A DNA stretch of 64,000 nt, from NCBI RefSeq assembly GCF_019904235.1, contig NZ_CP063202.1, positions 1-64,000 of the forward strand, in the 5' to 3' direction. The position numbers and the translations under genes were made by a program. The DNA comes from Erythrobacter sp. SCSIO 43205. GTDB lineage: Bacteria > Pseudomonadota > Alphaproteobacteria > Sphingomonadales > Sphingomonadaceae. The notes beneath the pieces are model-generated. The model ran no database searches, had not been told where the DNA came from, and saw only the letters and a list, made by a program, of their open reading frames with translations. Each line of letters opens with the position of its first letter. Position 1 is the stretch's first letter. Below, in pieces: positions 6,769-15,572 of this stretch.

Positions 6769-8298
6769 ATGGCAGGAAAGAGGACAACGCGGCCCGCTCA
6801 TCTGCCACATGGCCGTTGGCTGAGCGATTTGGAGCCACCGCAGTTGCGCATTGCGGAAAAAGCCCTGGTCGAGTGCTGCAAACGCGGAGAGGCTTGGGAA
6901 CCGAAGAATTGGGATAAACAAAGGCCTGAAAAAGGCACCAACGCCAACCGCATCCGGGCGGGGTTAATCCGCTTTTTGCTTTTAGGGGGCGATACGAACC
7001 ACCCGGTGCACGAAACGGGGGTACAATTGAAAGGGGCATGGGTCGAGGGCGAACTCGACCTGGAAGAAATCGAGAGCCCTAACCTTCTATCGATGTCCGA
7101 ATGCCATTTTTGCGAGTATATCAGAATGAGCGATGCCCGGTTTTCAGGCTTGATCCTGAGCCGCTGCCGGATCGCAGGGCTTTCTGCGCAGCGTGCTCGT
7201 TTCGCTGGCAATGTCTCGCTCGAAGGCTCACGTTGCGAAGGGTTCATCAGCTTCGCTGCCGCAACTATCGAAGGTCAATTCGACCTTGATGACACGCGTT
7301 TGCTCAATCCGCTGAAAGAAGGTGAGGATGAAGGCGACGAGGAGAGCCATATCAAGCGCGCTGGCAAGGCGCTGATCGCGCAGAACCTTGTGGTCAAAAA
7401 CCAGATGTTCTTTCGCCCCAAAAAGGTTCAGGGCATTGTCCGCTTCACCAATGCGACGATCGATACTCTGATCGATTGCCACCAGGACGACTTTGGCGAT
7501 TGCAAAACCTATTGGCCCGATCACCAATATTATCTCGACGGCCTCGTTTATAAACGCCTGCCGCGCGGGGTGAATGTCACACGGCGGGTCGAATGGCTGA
7601 ACAAACAGCACTCCGAACAACTTGGAAAAAATTTCGCCCCCCAACCATGGGAACAACTCGCCAAAGTCCTTCGCGAAAACGGCCACAGCGGCGAGGCTGG
7701 CGAAGTCGCCATCGCCAAACAGGAAGCGCGGCGTAAAGCGGGACAAATCGGTTGCCGGCCGGTGAGCACCTTTGACGACAGCCGAATCCCAAGTGTTCGC
7801 ATGGGGATTGACTTTATCTGGAAAGAAATCTCGAACCGCATCGAATACGCATGGCATTGGATATATGGCGGAATTTCGGGCTATGGCTATCGCCCGCAGC
7901 GCATTGTCTATCTCATGTTCGGCATCGCGCTTTTGTCTGCACTTGCCTATCAGGAAGGTTCGCGTGCGGGCCATTTCGGGCCAACGCACCCACTCATCCA
8001 TCAGGACGATGATCGAGTCGAATGCGGCCCTGATGGCAAAAATTGGGTGCTGGCCGAATGCAGTGTTCCCCCAGAACATTCGACCTTTCAGCCCATGCTG
8101 TATTCGCTCGATTTGATCCTGCCACTTGTCGACCTTCATCAAGAAAGCGATTGGCAGCCTATTGTCGTTAAAGAGGACGGCGAGACGGTATGGGCGGGCT
8201 GGTGGCTTCGCGCACTAATGTGGTTTGAAATCCTGTTTGGGTGGTTTGGCTCACTGATGCTGGTCGCGATCCTTGGCCGCCTCGTGGAAAAGGACTAA
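6769..8298 (+). CDS. membrane protein with pentapeptide-like N-terminal repeats, function unknown
   Basis: I do not recognise a characterised function. The 509-residue protein has an N-terminal soluble part with repeated short strands of the A/C-x-F/L type (for example SRCRIAGLSAQRARFAG) that resemble a pentapeptide or beta-helix stack, about residues 85-175. A charged region follows, then two hydrophobic segments near 379-395 and 480-505. Loops between them hold two cysteines and many acidic residues. Similar proteins are sometimes labelled membrane-associated oxidoreductase without evidence. It directly follows a K+ channel gene behind a G9 ribosome site, so a shared or accessory membrane role is possible but inferred. 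Confidence 0.7.
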   Translation: MAGKRTTRPAHLPHGRWLSDLEPPQLRIAEKALVECCKRGEAWEPKNWDKQRPEKGTNANRIRAGLIRFLLLGGDTNHPVHETGVQLKGAWVEGELDLEEIESPNLLSMSECHFCEYIRMSDARFSGLILSRCRIAGLSAQRARFAGNVSLEGSRCEGFISFAAATIEGQFDLDDTRLLNPLKEGEDEGDEESHIKRAGKALIAQNLVVKNQMFFRPKKVQGIVRFTNATIDTLIDCHQDDFGDCKTYWPDHQYYLDGLVYKRLPRGVNVTRRVEWLNKQHSEQLGKNFAPQPWEQLAKVLRENGHSGEAGEVAIAKQEARRKAGQIGCRPVSTFDDSRIPSVRMGIDFIWKEISNRIEYAWHWIYGGISGYGYRPQRIVYLMFGIALLSALAYQEGSRAGHFGPTHPLIHQDDDRVECGPDGKNWVLAECSVPPEHSTFQPMLYSLDLILPLVDLHQESDWQPIVVKEDGETVWAGWWLRALMWFEILFGWFGSLMLVAILGRLVEKD

Positions 8299-8311
8299 GC
8301 GGCCACTCACC

Positions 8312-8962
8312 ATGACCAAAGACCAGATTTTCGAGTTTTTCCGGCGCTTGGCCGAGGACAATCCTGAACCTGAAACCGAGCTTGAATATGGCAATGCCTA
8401 TCAGCTGGTGGTGGCCGTGGCTCTCTCGGCGCAGGCGACCGATGTGGGGGTAAACAAGGCGACGCGCGCGCTTTTCGCCAAGGTTGAGACACCGCAACAG
8501 ATGCTTGATTTGGGGCTTGAGGGGCTCATCGAACACATCAAGACGATTGGCCTGTTCAACTCCAAGGCGAAGAATGTAATCGCCCTGTCGCAGCTCCTTA
8601 TTGACGAATACGGCGGTGAGGTTCCCGACACGCGCGATGATCTGGTGAGGCTGCCGGGAGTGGGGCGCAAGACGGCGAATGTGGTGCTGAACTGCTGGTT
8701 CAAACAGGAGACCTTTGCGGTCGATACGCACATCCTGCGCGTCGGCAATCGCACCGGGCTTGCCAAGGGGAAGACGCCGGAGCAGGTCGAAGCAAAACTC
8801 GAAAAGCGCGTGCCCCAGCCCTTTCGCCTCCACGCGCATCACTGGCTGATCCTGCATGGCCGCTATGTGTGCAAGGCGAGGACACCTGAGTGCTGGCGGT
8901 GCGATCTGGTTGATCTGTGTTCTTTTCGCAAGAAGGTGCTGGAAAAGCCCAAGGGTCGGTGA
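8312..8962 (+). CDS. nth: endonuclease III
   Basis: A base-excision DNA glycosylase/AP lyase that removes oxidised pyrimidines. The 216-residue product has the helix-hairpin-helix LPGVGRKTANVV carrying the catalytic lysine, the catalytic aspartate in VDTHILRVG, and the C-terminal 4Fe-4S pattern C-x6-C-x2-C-x5-C (CKARTPECWRCDLVDLC). The ATG at 8312 gives MTKDQIFEFFRRL, matching family length. It starts 14 bases after the preceding membrane-protein gene, so it may share its transcript, though no functional link is evident. Confidence 0.96.
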   Translation: MTKDQIFEFFRRLAEDNPEPETELEYGNAYQLVVAVALSAQATDVGVNKATRALFAKVETPQQMLDLGLEGLIEHIKTIGLFNSKAKNVIALSQLLIDEYGGEVPDTRDDLVRLPGVGRKTANVVLNCWFKQETFAVDTHILRVGNRTGLAKGKTPEQVEAKLEKRVPQPFRLHAHHWLILHGRYVCKARTPECWRCDLVDLCSFRKKVLEKPKGR

Positions 8963-9016
8963 CTCAGCGCGGGTTCAGCTTTGGCGACCTATTGCAAGTC
9001 AAACAGGAGAGCGCTC

Positions 9017-9430
9017 ATGATCCGTCACACCCTAGCACTGTTGCCTGTGGCCGGCCTTATGGCTTGCGCCACCGCTGAAGGCGAACCGCGCCAAGACCCG
9101 GCACTTGCTGGCCCTGCGGTGAAAACCGTTGGCGAGGCGCAAAGCTGTATCAATCGCACCGCCATTCGTAACACGAAGGTACGCTCCGATCAGGTGATCG
9201 ACTTCGAAATGCGCGGCGGGAAGGTCTATCGCAACGTGCTGACGAGCCGTTGTCCAAGGCTGGGGTTTGAACGCGCGATCACTTACGAAACATCGCTTAG
9301 CCAGCTGTGCCGCACCGAGATTATCTACACGCTCGAAAACATGGGCGGCCAAGTGCAACGCGGCGCGGGATGCAGCCTCGGTGAATTTGTGCCGGTGGAA
9401 TATGTTGAGGATGACGCCTCAGGCGAGTGA
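9017..9430 (+). CDS. lipoprotein resembling DUF6491 proteins
   Basis: A 137-residue exported lipoprotein. It has a short signal peptide ending in the lipobox LMAC near residue 17, then a domain with paired cysteines and the pattern CINRTAIRNTKV ... RCPRLGFERAITYET ... GCSLGEFVPV. This pattern matches my memory of DUF6491 proteins, which have no known function. AGGAGA lies 5 to 6 bases before the ATG at 9017. It follows nth by 54 bases and converges on the symporter gene. The family name is from recall, not a search. Confidence 0.72.
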   Translation: MIRHTLALLPVAGLMACATAEGEPRQDPALAGPAVKTVGEAQSCINRTAIRNTKVRSDQVIDFEMRGGKVYRNVLTSRCPRLGFERAITYETSLSQLCRTEIIYTLENMGGQVQRGAGCSLGEFVPVEYVEDDASGE

Positions 9431-9506
9431 TCACAAGGTCATACAAGGCTTTGGCTGAGTGCTATGGTGTCTGCCGGGGCCCCAAACCACTTATCGCTGA
9501 CCAGCA

Positions 9507-10763
9507 CTAAACATCATCGGCGCTGATAAGTTCGGCCCTGTCCAGCTCACCCGTCATCGCGGCCACCGTGGTCGCCACGGCTGCATCGCCGCTGACATTG
9601 GTGGTGGTGCGCATCATATCCATGATCCGGTCGATGCCAGCGACAAGAGCAATCGTCTCAAGCGGAACGCCAACCGCGCCGAACACCAGCACCATCATGA
9701 TAAGGCCGGCCCCCGGAATCCCTGCCGCGCCAATCGCGCCCAGAGTGCCAAGGATCGAGATCAGCACATAGTCGCCCATGTCGAGGGTCACGCCGAACAC
9801 TTGCGCGCCGAACAATGTCGCAAGGCCCAGATACATAGCAGTGCCGTTCATATTGATCGTGGCGCCAAGGCTGATCACAAAGCTTGCGACCGAGTTTGAT
9901 ACACCCAAGTTGCGCTGAGCACAGCGCAAGGTCACAGGCAGGGTCGCATTGGAGCTAGCGGTAGAATAGCTCACCGCGATTGCGTCGACGATCCCGCGGA
10001 AGAAATCGATCACCGGAAGCTTGGCGATGAATTTGATCATCCCGCCATAGATGAGCCCGATGATGAGCAAGCAGCCCACGTAATTGAGCACCACCACAAT
10101 GCCGAGCGCCTGAAGCGCCTCAAGCCCCAAAGTGCCCGCCACCCACGCCATCAGCGCAAAGACGCCAAACGGGGTCAGCTCCATGACCACCATGGTGACT
10201 TTCTGCATGACGACACTGCCCGAATCGAAGATTTTGAGGACAGGCTCGCCCTCTTCCTTGGCCATCAAAATGCCAATACCGATCAGCAGCGAGAATATGA
10301 TGAGCGGGAGGACATTGACATCCGCCATCACCTGAACCGGGCTCGATGGCACCATTTCAAGGATCATCTGCTGAACGGTAACGCCATCTTCCTGCCGCGC
10401 CTGAGCACGCTCCAAGGCGGCAGCATCAAGGTTCATCCCGCTTGCGTCCAGCCCTGAACCCGGTTGTACGAATGTACCAATACCAAGACCCAGCCACACC
10501 GCCATTTGCCCCGTTACGACAAACAGCAAAAGCGCGCGCCAGCCGACGCTGCCAAGCTTTTTAAGATCGCCGATACTCGCGACTCCAGCGACAAGGCTGA
10601 AGAAGATCAGCGGCACGACCAGCATTTTGATAAAGGCGATGAAAATATCGCCGATAATCTTGATGCTTTCAGCCCCCGGACCCCAGATATATCCAACGAC
10701 AATCCCAAGGATCAGCGCACCGATCACCCGCTGCCACAGCGGAATTCTGAACCAGGCTTTCAT
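9507..10763 (-). CDS. dicarboxylate/amino acid:cation symporter (SDF family)
   Basis: A 418-residue inner-membrane Na+- or H+-coupled transporter for C4-dicarboxylates or acidic amino acids. It carries about eight hydrophobic helices and two re-entrant hairpins, seen as the serine-rich SYSTASSNATLPVTL region and the NMNGTAMYLGL motif that binds sodium and substrate. The family core usually reads NMDGT; here it is NMNGT, which may shift cation or substrate choice. It follows dapE after a 6-base gap on the same strand, so the two are likely one transcript. Substrate not determinable. Confidence 0.92.
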   Translation of the reverse strand: MKAWFRIPLWQRVIGALILGIVVGYIWGPGAESIKIIGDIFIAFIKMLVVPLIFFSLVAGVASIGDLKKLGSVGWRALLLFVVTGQMAVWLGLGIGTFVQPGSGLDASGMNLDAAALERAQARQEDGVTVQQMILEMVPSSPVQVMADVNVLPLIIFSLLIGIGILMAKEEGEPVLKIFDSGSVVMQKVTMVVMELTPFGVFALMAWVAGTLGLEALQALGIVVVLNYVGCLLIIGLIYGGMIKFIAKLPVIDFFRGIVDAIAVSYSTASSNATLPVTLRCAQRNLGVSNSVASFVISLGATINMNGTAMYLGLATLFGAQVFGVTLDMGDYVLISILGTLGAIGAAGIPGAGLIMMVLVFGAVGVPLETIALVAGIDRIMDMMRTTTNVSGDAAVATTVAAMTGELDRAELISADDV

Positions 10764-10769
10764 GTGTCG

Positions 10770-11927
10770 TTACGCCTCTTCTTGCGTTGTTTCGAGCTGA
10801 AGCGCCCCCAGCGCTGCACGTGTGTAAATCCTTGCTAGCGCATCCAGATCAGGAATGGCCACCGCTTCATTTCGCTTGTGCATAGTTGCATTGCACAGGC
10901 CAAATTCGATCACGGGGCAAACGCTGCGAAGGAACCGCGCATCCGATGTGCCGCCGGTGGTGGAGGCTTCGGGTGTGACGCCGGTTTCCGCCTCAATAGC
11001 TGCGGCCAGCATATCCGAAAATGGGCCCGGAGCAGTGAGGAACGGTTCACCAGAGATAATCGGCAATGCGCTCCCGCCGTGCTTTTCGGCGACTTCGCTT
11101 GCCCATTGGGAAAGGCTTGCGCCCGAATGAAGGTCGTTGAACCGGATCGAAACCCGCGCCTTCGCCGTCGCCGGGATCACATTGTGCGCGGGATTGCCGA
11201 CCTCAAGATCGGTAATTTCAAGGTTCGATGGCTGAAACCAATCGGTGCCCTTGTCGAGTACCTGACGGTTCAAATCGTCCAGCATCGCAACCAGTTTAGG
11301 GATCGGATTGTCGGCCAGATGCGGATAGGCAACGTGGCCTTGCGTGCCCTCAACCGTCAGCCAGATATTGACCGATCCGCGCCGCCCGATCTTCATCATG
11401 TCACCAAGGCGATTGACGCTAGTGGGCTCGCCCACAAGGCACAGATCAGGCTGAATACCCTCGGCATCCATATAGTCGATCAGCGCGCGCGTGCCGTGGA
11501 GCGCTGGCCCCTCTTCATCGCCGGTGATGATAAAGCTGATTGTGCCAGCGTCCTCTGGAATGTCGTGGCACGCAGCGACCATACAGGCAATTGCGCTCTT
11601 CATATCGACCGCGCCGCGGCCATAGAGAAGCTCGCCCTCTTGGGTGGGGGTGAAGGGATCGCTTTCCCACCCATCTCCGGGCGGCACCACGTCAAGATGG
11701 CCTGCAAAGGCAAAATGCTTGGAGCCTTCCGGCCCTTTGCGAACGGCAAAAAGGTTTTCGACAGGGGCCTCATCCGTGCCCTTTGCCCCGTCTCCGCGTT
11801 TGAAGCGGTGGATGTCAAAGCCCAAAGGCGCAAGCAACGCCTCCATCACATCGAACACCTCACCTGTTGCAGGGGTGACAGAAGGCGCGGCAATTAGGCG
11901 TTTGGCGTAGTCTAAAGCTATACTCAT
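10770..11927 (-). CDS. dapE: succinyl-diaminopimelate desuccinylase
   Basis: A dinuclear-zinc M20-family hydrolase that releases succinate from N-succinyl-LL-diaminopimelate for lysine and peptidoglycan synthesis. The 385-residue product has the metal motifs FAGHLDVVPPGDGW (His, Asp), YGRGAVDMKSA (bridging Asp) and TGDEEGPALHGT (catalytic Glu pair), then the dimerisation lid and the C-terminal metal His in CNATMHKRNE. Length fits DapE. It is first in a two-gene unit with the symporter. The 30 bases to the divergent cupin gene must hold promoters for both directions. Confidence 0.95.
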   Translation of the reverse strand: MSIALDYAKRLIAAPSVTPATGEVFDVMEALLAPLGFDIHRFKRGDGAKGTDEAPVENLFAVRKGPEGSKHFAFAGHLDVVPPGDGWESDPFTPTQEGELLYGRGAVDMKSAIACMVAACHDIPEDAGTISFIITGDEEGPALHGTRALIDYMDAEGIQPDLCLVGEPTSVNRLGDMMKIGRRGSVNIWLTVEGTQGHVAYPHLADNPIPKLVAMLDDLNRQVLDKGTDWFQPSNLEITDLEVGNPAHNVIPATAKARVSIRFNDLHSGASLSQWASEVAEKHGGSALPIISGEPFLTAPGPFSDMLAAAIEAETGVTPEASTTGGTSDARFLRSVCPVIEFGLCNATMHKRNEAVAIPDLDALARIYTRAALGALQLETTQEEA

Positions 11928-11957
11928 AGGCCAGCGTGCTAGCAGGAGATGCGCCCA

Positions 11958-12425
11958 ATGCCCAAGCTTGATTTAACGAGCATTCCGCAAACCAATGCGA
12001 CCGGATACCCCGCGCCGTTTGATGCACCTGTTCAGGGGCGCAATTACCGCCGTCTTGCCCCTGCGACAGGGATGGAGCGGCTGCGCGCAAGCCACGTCGT
12101 GCTGGAACCTGGCGCATGGTCATCGCAGCGCCATTGGCACCGCGAGATTGATGAACTTCTGGTGATGATTTCAGGCGAGGCTGTTCTGGTCGAGGACGAT
12201 GGGGAAAGCGTGGTGCAAGCTGGCGACATTGTCGCTTGGCCAGCGGGAAAGGAAAATGGCCATCACTTGCAAAACCGGACAGATGAGCCCTGCGTATTCG
12301 TGGTGGCTGCTGCGGGACAATACGACACAGACGGCGGTGAATATCCCGATATCGACATGGTGTTTGAGCCGGACGGCTACTTCCGGAAGGACGGGACAAA
12401 ATACGAAACCGACCGGATCCCTTAG
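11958..12425 (+). CDS. cupin-domain protein
   Basis: A 155-residue single-domain cupin. Motif 1 appears as HWHREIDELLVMISGEAVLVEDDGE (split near residues 53-77, with two His and one Glu as metal ligands). Motif 2 follows as GDIVAWPAGKENGHHLQN. Such proteins bind a metal and are often isomerases, dioxygenases or sugar-binding proteins; nothing here fixes the activity. I chose the ATG at 11958 because GGAGA lies 8 bases upstream; the ATG at 11949 abuts that site. It is divergent from dapE and converges on the S1/P1 nuclease with a 6-base gap. Confidence 0.88.
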   Translation: MPKLDLTSIPQTNATGYPAPFDAPVQGRNYRRLAPATGMERLRASHVVLEPGAWSSQRHWHREIDELLVMISGEAVLVEDDGESVVQAGDIVAWPAGKENGHHLQNRTDEPCVFVVAAAGQYDTDGGEYPDIDMVFEPDGYFRKDGTKYETDRIP

Positions 12426-12431
12426 TCGCGC

Positions 12432-13307
12432 CTAGTTACGCTGAGGCCTTGGCAAGGGGCCCTGTGCAAAGGCGCTTTCCAAAAGCTGTGCAATCCGGAT
12501 GCCTGCCTGCTGGACCCTGCGCCGCGCGATGGGCACCGCCTTTTCGATGTCTTCCTGGCTGAGCTTGGTCTTCATCGGCAATTCGCCTTCGCACACATCA
12601 TCTGTGTCAAAAGCGGTGGGATAGACGAAATTGCGGCTGATTTGCCAACTTTCCCGCCCCCAGTCAGCCGGGGTTCCTCCGCCCAGATCTGCACGTTCAG
12701 CAGCGCTGTAAACGCGCACGACGGGCCGCGCAGGGTCGCTGATTGCGCGCTCGGCAAGCGGACCATCCCAAATGCGGTGGAGATTGAGGCCGGGCACAAT
12801 GCCGTAATCCGTCTCGCGGTCATTGCCGCCGCGATCCTCGCGATCACCGGAATGGAGCGGCATATGCACATCGCCTGCGAAATGCACCATGAATGCAAGC
12901 GCCTCCAGCCGCACATGGTCGGGCAGGCTTTCATCAGCCAGCACCCGGTGCGCGCGTTCAATCTGTCCGGTCACACAGCTGCCTCCCGGACAGTTTTCGC
13001 GGGGCTTATAAGCCTTGCAGATAGGCGCGGTGCGATAGTGCCACGCGGCGGTGTAGCCCCAGCGCGAGAAGTCGCGGCGAATGCAGTCTGGCCACACGCT
13101 GGCATCCTCAATGCTGGAAAGCTCGCATTCGGGCGTCCCCACCATCGCCTCTGAACGAAGCAGGTGCTGGATCTTGGCGCGCACCTCAGGCGAAACATTG
13201 GCCTCAGCAATCTCAGCCGTCTTGCGATGCGCATAAAAGCCCCATGCGCCCGCCTCGCCCGGCAGAATCAAAACTATCGCGCACAAGCTTAGGAAAAGAG
13301 CCCTCAT
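12432..13307 (-). CDS. S1/P1-type secreted nuclease
   Basis: A zinc-dependent nuclease of the S1/P1 family that cleaves single-stranded nucleic acids, exported by a signal peptide (cleavage near AGA-WGFYAH). The mature protein starts with tryptophan, the residue whose amino group binds zinc in this family. HRKTAEIAE, MVHFAGDVHMPLH and the later aspartate supply further zinc ligands. The length of 291 residues is typical. It overlaps the upstream GST gene by four bases, so the two are coupled, which is not an obvious functional pairing. Phosphate scavenging from extracellular nucleic acid is the likely use. Confidence 0.93.
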   Translation of the reverse strand: MRALFLSLCAIVLILPGEAGAWGFYAHRKTAEIAEANVSPEVRAKIQHLLRSEAMVGTPECELSSIEDASVWPDCIRRDFSRWGYTAAWHYRTAPICKAYKPRENCPGGSCVTGQIERAHRVLADESLPDHVRLEALAFMVHFAGDVHMPLHSGDREDRGGNDRETDYGIVPGLNLHRIWDGPLAERAISDPARPVVRVYSAAERADLGGGTPADWGRESWQISRNFVYPTAFDTDDVCEGELPMKTKLSQEDIEKAVPIARRRVQQAGIRIAQLLESAFAQGPLPRPQRN

Positions 13308-13963
13308 CCCGCTGTCTCAAATTGCTCAATCACCCATTCTTCGTCTTCGGAAGCGGCAATCCATTGCGCCATCCAATCGTGTTCGAGAATGGCCTCCATA
13401 TAGCTTTGCGCAAAGCCGGGCACGCCAATGCCATAGGTGGTAAAGCGTGAGACAATAGGCGCGTAGAAAATATCCGCTGCGCCAAAGGTGCCGAACAGAT
13501 AGGGGCCTGCCGAACCATGGCGCGCGCGCGCTTCGGCCCATAGCTGGAGGATGCGCACAATATCGGCCTTGGTTTGCTCCGACAGATTTTGCAGCGGCAC
13601 GCGTGAGCGCACATTCATCGGCATCTGAGAGCGCAGCGAGCCATAAGAGGAGTGCATTTCCGCAACCATTGCCCGCGCCATGCCGCGCGCGGCATCGTCC
13701 TTGGGCCAGAAGCGGTCGCGGCCAACCTTGTCAGCGAGATATTCAAGGATCGCAAGACTGTCCCAGATCACTGCGTCTTCGTCCCACAGGATTGGCACCT
13801 TACCCGAGGATGGCTGAAACTCTTCGCCGCGTTTTTGCGCCTCCCAATGCTCACCCAAAAGCGGCACAGTGATCTCTTCAAATGGCAGGCCCGATTGCTT
13901 GACCGCCAGCCAGCCGCGCAAGCTCCAGCTCGAATAATTCTTATTGCCCATGATGAGTTTCAT
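13304..13963 (-). CDS. glutathione S-transferase family protein
   Basis: A 219-residue GST. The N-terminal thioredoxin-like domain begins MKLIMGNKNYSSWSLRGWL, where the YSSWSLR segment holds the likely catalytic serine or tyrosine. The glutathione-binding SSGKVPILWDEDAVIWDS-type loop is near residue 52 onwards. The all-helical C-terminal domain fills residues 85-215. The NYSSWSLR start is common in bacterial GSTs of unknown substrate. The gene overlaps the S1/P1 nuclease start and is divergent from the VOC protein gene with 119 bases between. Confidence 0.92.
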   Translation of the reverse strand: MKLIMGNKNYSSWSLRGWLAVKQSGLPFEEITVPLLGEHWEAQKRGEEFQPSSGKVPILWDEDAVIWDSLAILEYLADKVGRDRFWPKDDAARGMARAMVAEMHSSYGSLRSQMPMNVRSRVPLQNLSEQTKADIVRILQLWAEARARHGSAGPYLFGTFGAADIFYAPIVSRFTTYGIGVPGFAQSYMEAILEHDWMAQWIAASEDEEWVIEQFETAG

Positions 13964-14082
13964 TTGTTGCGCGCTCCACCTTGCTTGCGTGTGAGTGCCT
14001 ATATATTCAGACTTTGCCTGTCGAGCATGAACATCCTGCTCAGCTTACGGGTCAGCAAAATCTGCTTAGAAGGCCTGCTCTA

Positions 14083-14502
14083 ATGTCCCTACCTCCCTTC
14101 CATCTCGCTTTTCCCGTTCACGACCTTGTCCAAGCGCGCGCCTTTTATGGCGGGGTCATGGGATGCGAGGAGGGGCGTTCGTCGGATGAGTGGATCGACT
14201 TCAATTTTCACGGCCATCAGATTGTGGCGCATCTGTCTCCGACACGCAGCGGTGATGCGGCGACCAATCATGTTGATGGACACGGCGTACCTGTGCCGCA
14301 TTTCGGTCTGGTGCTTACGATGAAGGATTGGGAGGCTCTGGCCAAGCGATTGCGCGAGGCAAACACTGACTTCGTGATTGAGCCCACGGTGCGCTTTAAG
14401 GACAAGCCGGGTGAGCAGGCGACCATGTTCCTGCGCGATCCATCAGGCAATGCGCTTGAATTCAAAGCCTTTGCCGATCCCGACCAACTTTTCGCGACAT
14501 GA
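14083..14502 (+). CDS. VOC (glyoxalase/bleomycin-resistance fold) protein
   Basis: A 139-residue VOC superfamily protein. It begins PFHLAFPVHDLVQARAFYGGVMG, the first beta-alpha-beta unit with a metal-ligand His. A second unit contains HFGLVLTMKDWE and ends FLRDPSGNALEFKAF with the usual Glu ligand. Substrate unknown. It resembles a small dioxygenase-type group found next to unrelated genes. The ATG at 14083 fits the family N-terminus; the upstream in-frame extension does not. The gene ends at a strong hairpin shared with the converging curlin gene. Confidence 0.88.
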   Translation: MSLPPFHLAFPVHDLVQARAFYGGVMGCEEGRSSDEWIDFNFHGHQIVAHLSPTRSGDAATNHVDGHGVPVPHFGLVLTMKDWEALAKRLREANTDFVIEPTVRFKDKPGEQATMFLRDPSGNALEFKAFADPDQLFAT

Positions 14503-14508
14503 AACAAA

Positions 14509-14541
14509 ATCGCCGGGCACCAGCAAAAGGCACCCGGCGAT
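14509..14541. terminator. hairpin between convergent VOC and curlin genes
   Basis: A 9-bp perfect stem, ATCGCCGGG (14509-14517) with CCCGGCGAT (14533-14541). Two more G-C pairs lie inside across a 2x2 mismatch. On the minus strand the stem is followed by ATTTTGTTTC-like T-rich sequence, so it should terminate the curlin transcript. The plus side has only TTATTC. Confidence 0.75.
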
Positions 14542-14585
14542 TATTCGTGCAGCCACTGGACAGGCAAGCTGCGCGATTGTGTTCC

Positions 14586-15572
14586 TTATTGGGAAACGCT
14601 GGCGGTGTTGCCGTTGCCCGACTGGATAACATCAGAAATGTTGCCATCGGTGGACTGGACAACCGTCGCTGAGTTTGTGTCGCCGTTTTGCGAAACAAAG
14701 CTGACGTTGTCATTGCCCGACTGAAGCACGTCGGCAAGGTTGCTGTTGCTGGTCAGCGTGTCGCCTTGACCAATCGCGCTGAAGTTGCCGGTGCCGGTCT
14801 GAGTGACCACAGCATCGTTCAAAGAGCCGCCGTTGAAGCCCTGATCGATGAAGCTTTCATTGTTGTCAGCGAACTGGTTCACGCTCGCAGAGTTGGTCAG
14901 GCCATCCTGAAACACGGTCGAAGTTGCCCCGTTGACGGCTGCGCCCACCGCGCCCTGATTGACGTCGGCCACGTTGCTGTCGCCGCCCTGGATCGTGAGG
15001 TCAGTGTTGCCATCACCGATTTGGTCGACAAACACGATACCCGATGTGCCGCTTTGGTTGACGTCTGACAGGTTGTCAGAGCCGCGCTGAATGCTCTCTG
15101 CGACATTGGTAAGGCCGCTTTGCGTGATGCTTGCTTCGCTGTTGGAGCCGTCGTCCTGATCGATCAGGGCAAGGTTGCCGCTCAGTCCACCGCCATTGCC
15201 GGTCTGAGTGACTGTGGCGGTTGCGCCCACGGACAGAACGTCTTGCACAACAATCGCGACATCGCCGTCTGCATCGCCGGTCTGGCTGACGCTCGCAGTA
15301 CCGCCAAGACCGTTCTGGAACACGCCAGCTTCATTCGCGCCGGTCGCGGTCTGCGTGATGGTCGAGGTGTTGCCATCGCCGGTGGTCTGATCGACGCCCG
15401 CGACATTGTTGTCGCCCACTTGCGTAATGGTCGATGCGTTGGCGTTATCCTGCACCACGTCAGCGATGTTGCCATTACCCGTCTGGTCAACAGTCGATGA
15501 GCTTTGCGCAAGTGCTGGCGCTGCCATGGCAAGAGCTGCCATCGATGCGCCTGTGAGAATGATCTTTTTCAT
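14586..15572 (-). CDS. curlin-repeat functional amyloid-like protein
   Basis: A 328-residue secreted protein made almost wholly of curlin-type repeats. After a signal peptide (MKKIILTGASMAALAMAAPALAQ, split by cleavage at ALA-Q), glutamine recurs about every 10 to 12 residues in S-x-x-x-Q-x-G-x-x-N-x-A-x-V-x-Q patterns. There are roughly 25 to 28 half-repeats and no cysteine or tryptophan. The protein ends exactly on a repeat glutamine. This is the architecture of CsgA/CsgB, but about twice as long. No csgB, csgE, csgF or csgG gene is nearby, so secretion and nucleation partners must lie elsewhere or differ. Confidence 0.88.
   Translation of the reverse strand: MKKIILTGASMAALAMAAPALAQSSSTVDQTGNGNIADVVQDNANASTITQVGDNNVAGVDQTTGDGNTSTITQTATGANEAGVFQNGLGGTASVSQTGDADGDVAIVVQDVLSVGATATVTQTGNGGGLSGNLALIDQDDGSNSEASITQSGLTNVAESIQRGSDNLSDVNQSGTSGIVFVDQIGDGNTDLTIQGGDSNVADVNQGAVGAAVNGATSTVFQDGLTNSASVNQFADNNESFIDQGFNGGSLNDAVVTQTGTGNFSAIGQGDTLTSNSNLADVLQSGNDNVSFVSQNGDTNSATVVQSTDGNISDVIQSGNGNTASVSQ

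Noticed and set aside
7228..8142. 304-codon open frame antisense to the 509-residue membrane protein gene
   Set aside because: The plus-strand gene has a ribosome site and coherent hydrophobic segments; the antisense frame has neither.
10878..11897. 339-codon open frame antisense to dapE
   Set aside because: dapE motifs are clear on the minus strand; the antisense translation is Arg/Cys-rich noise.
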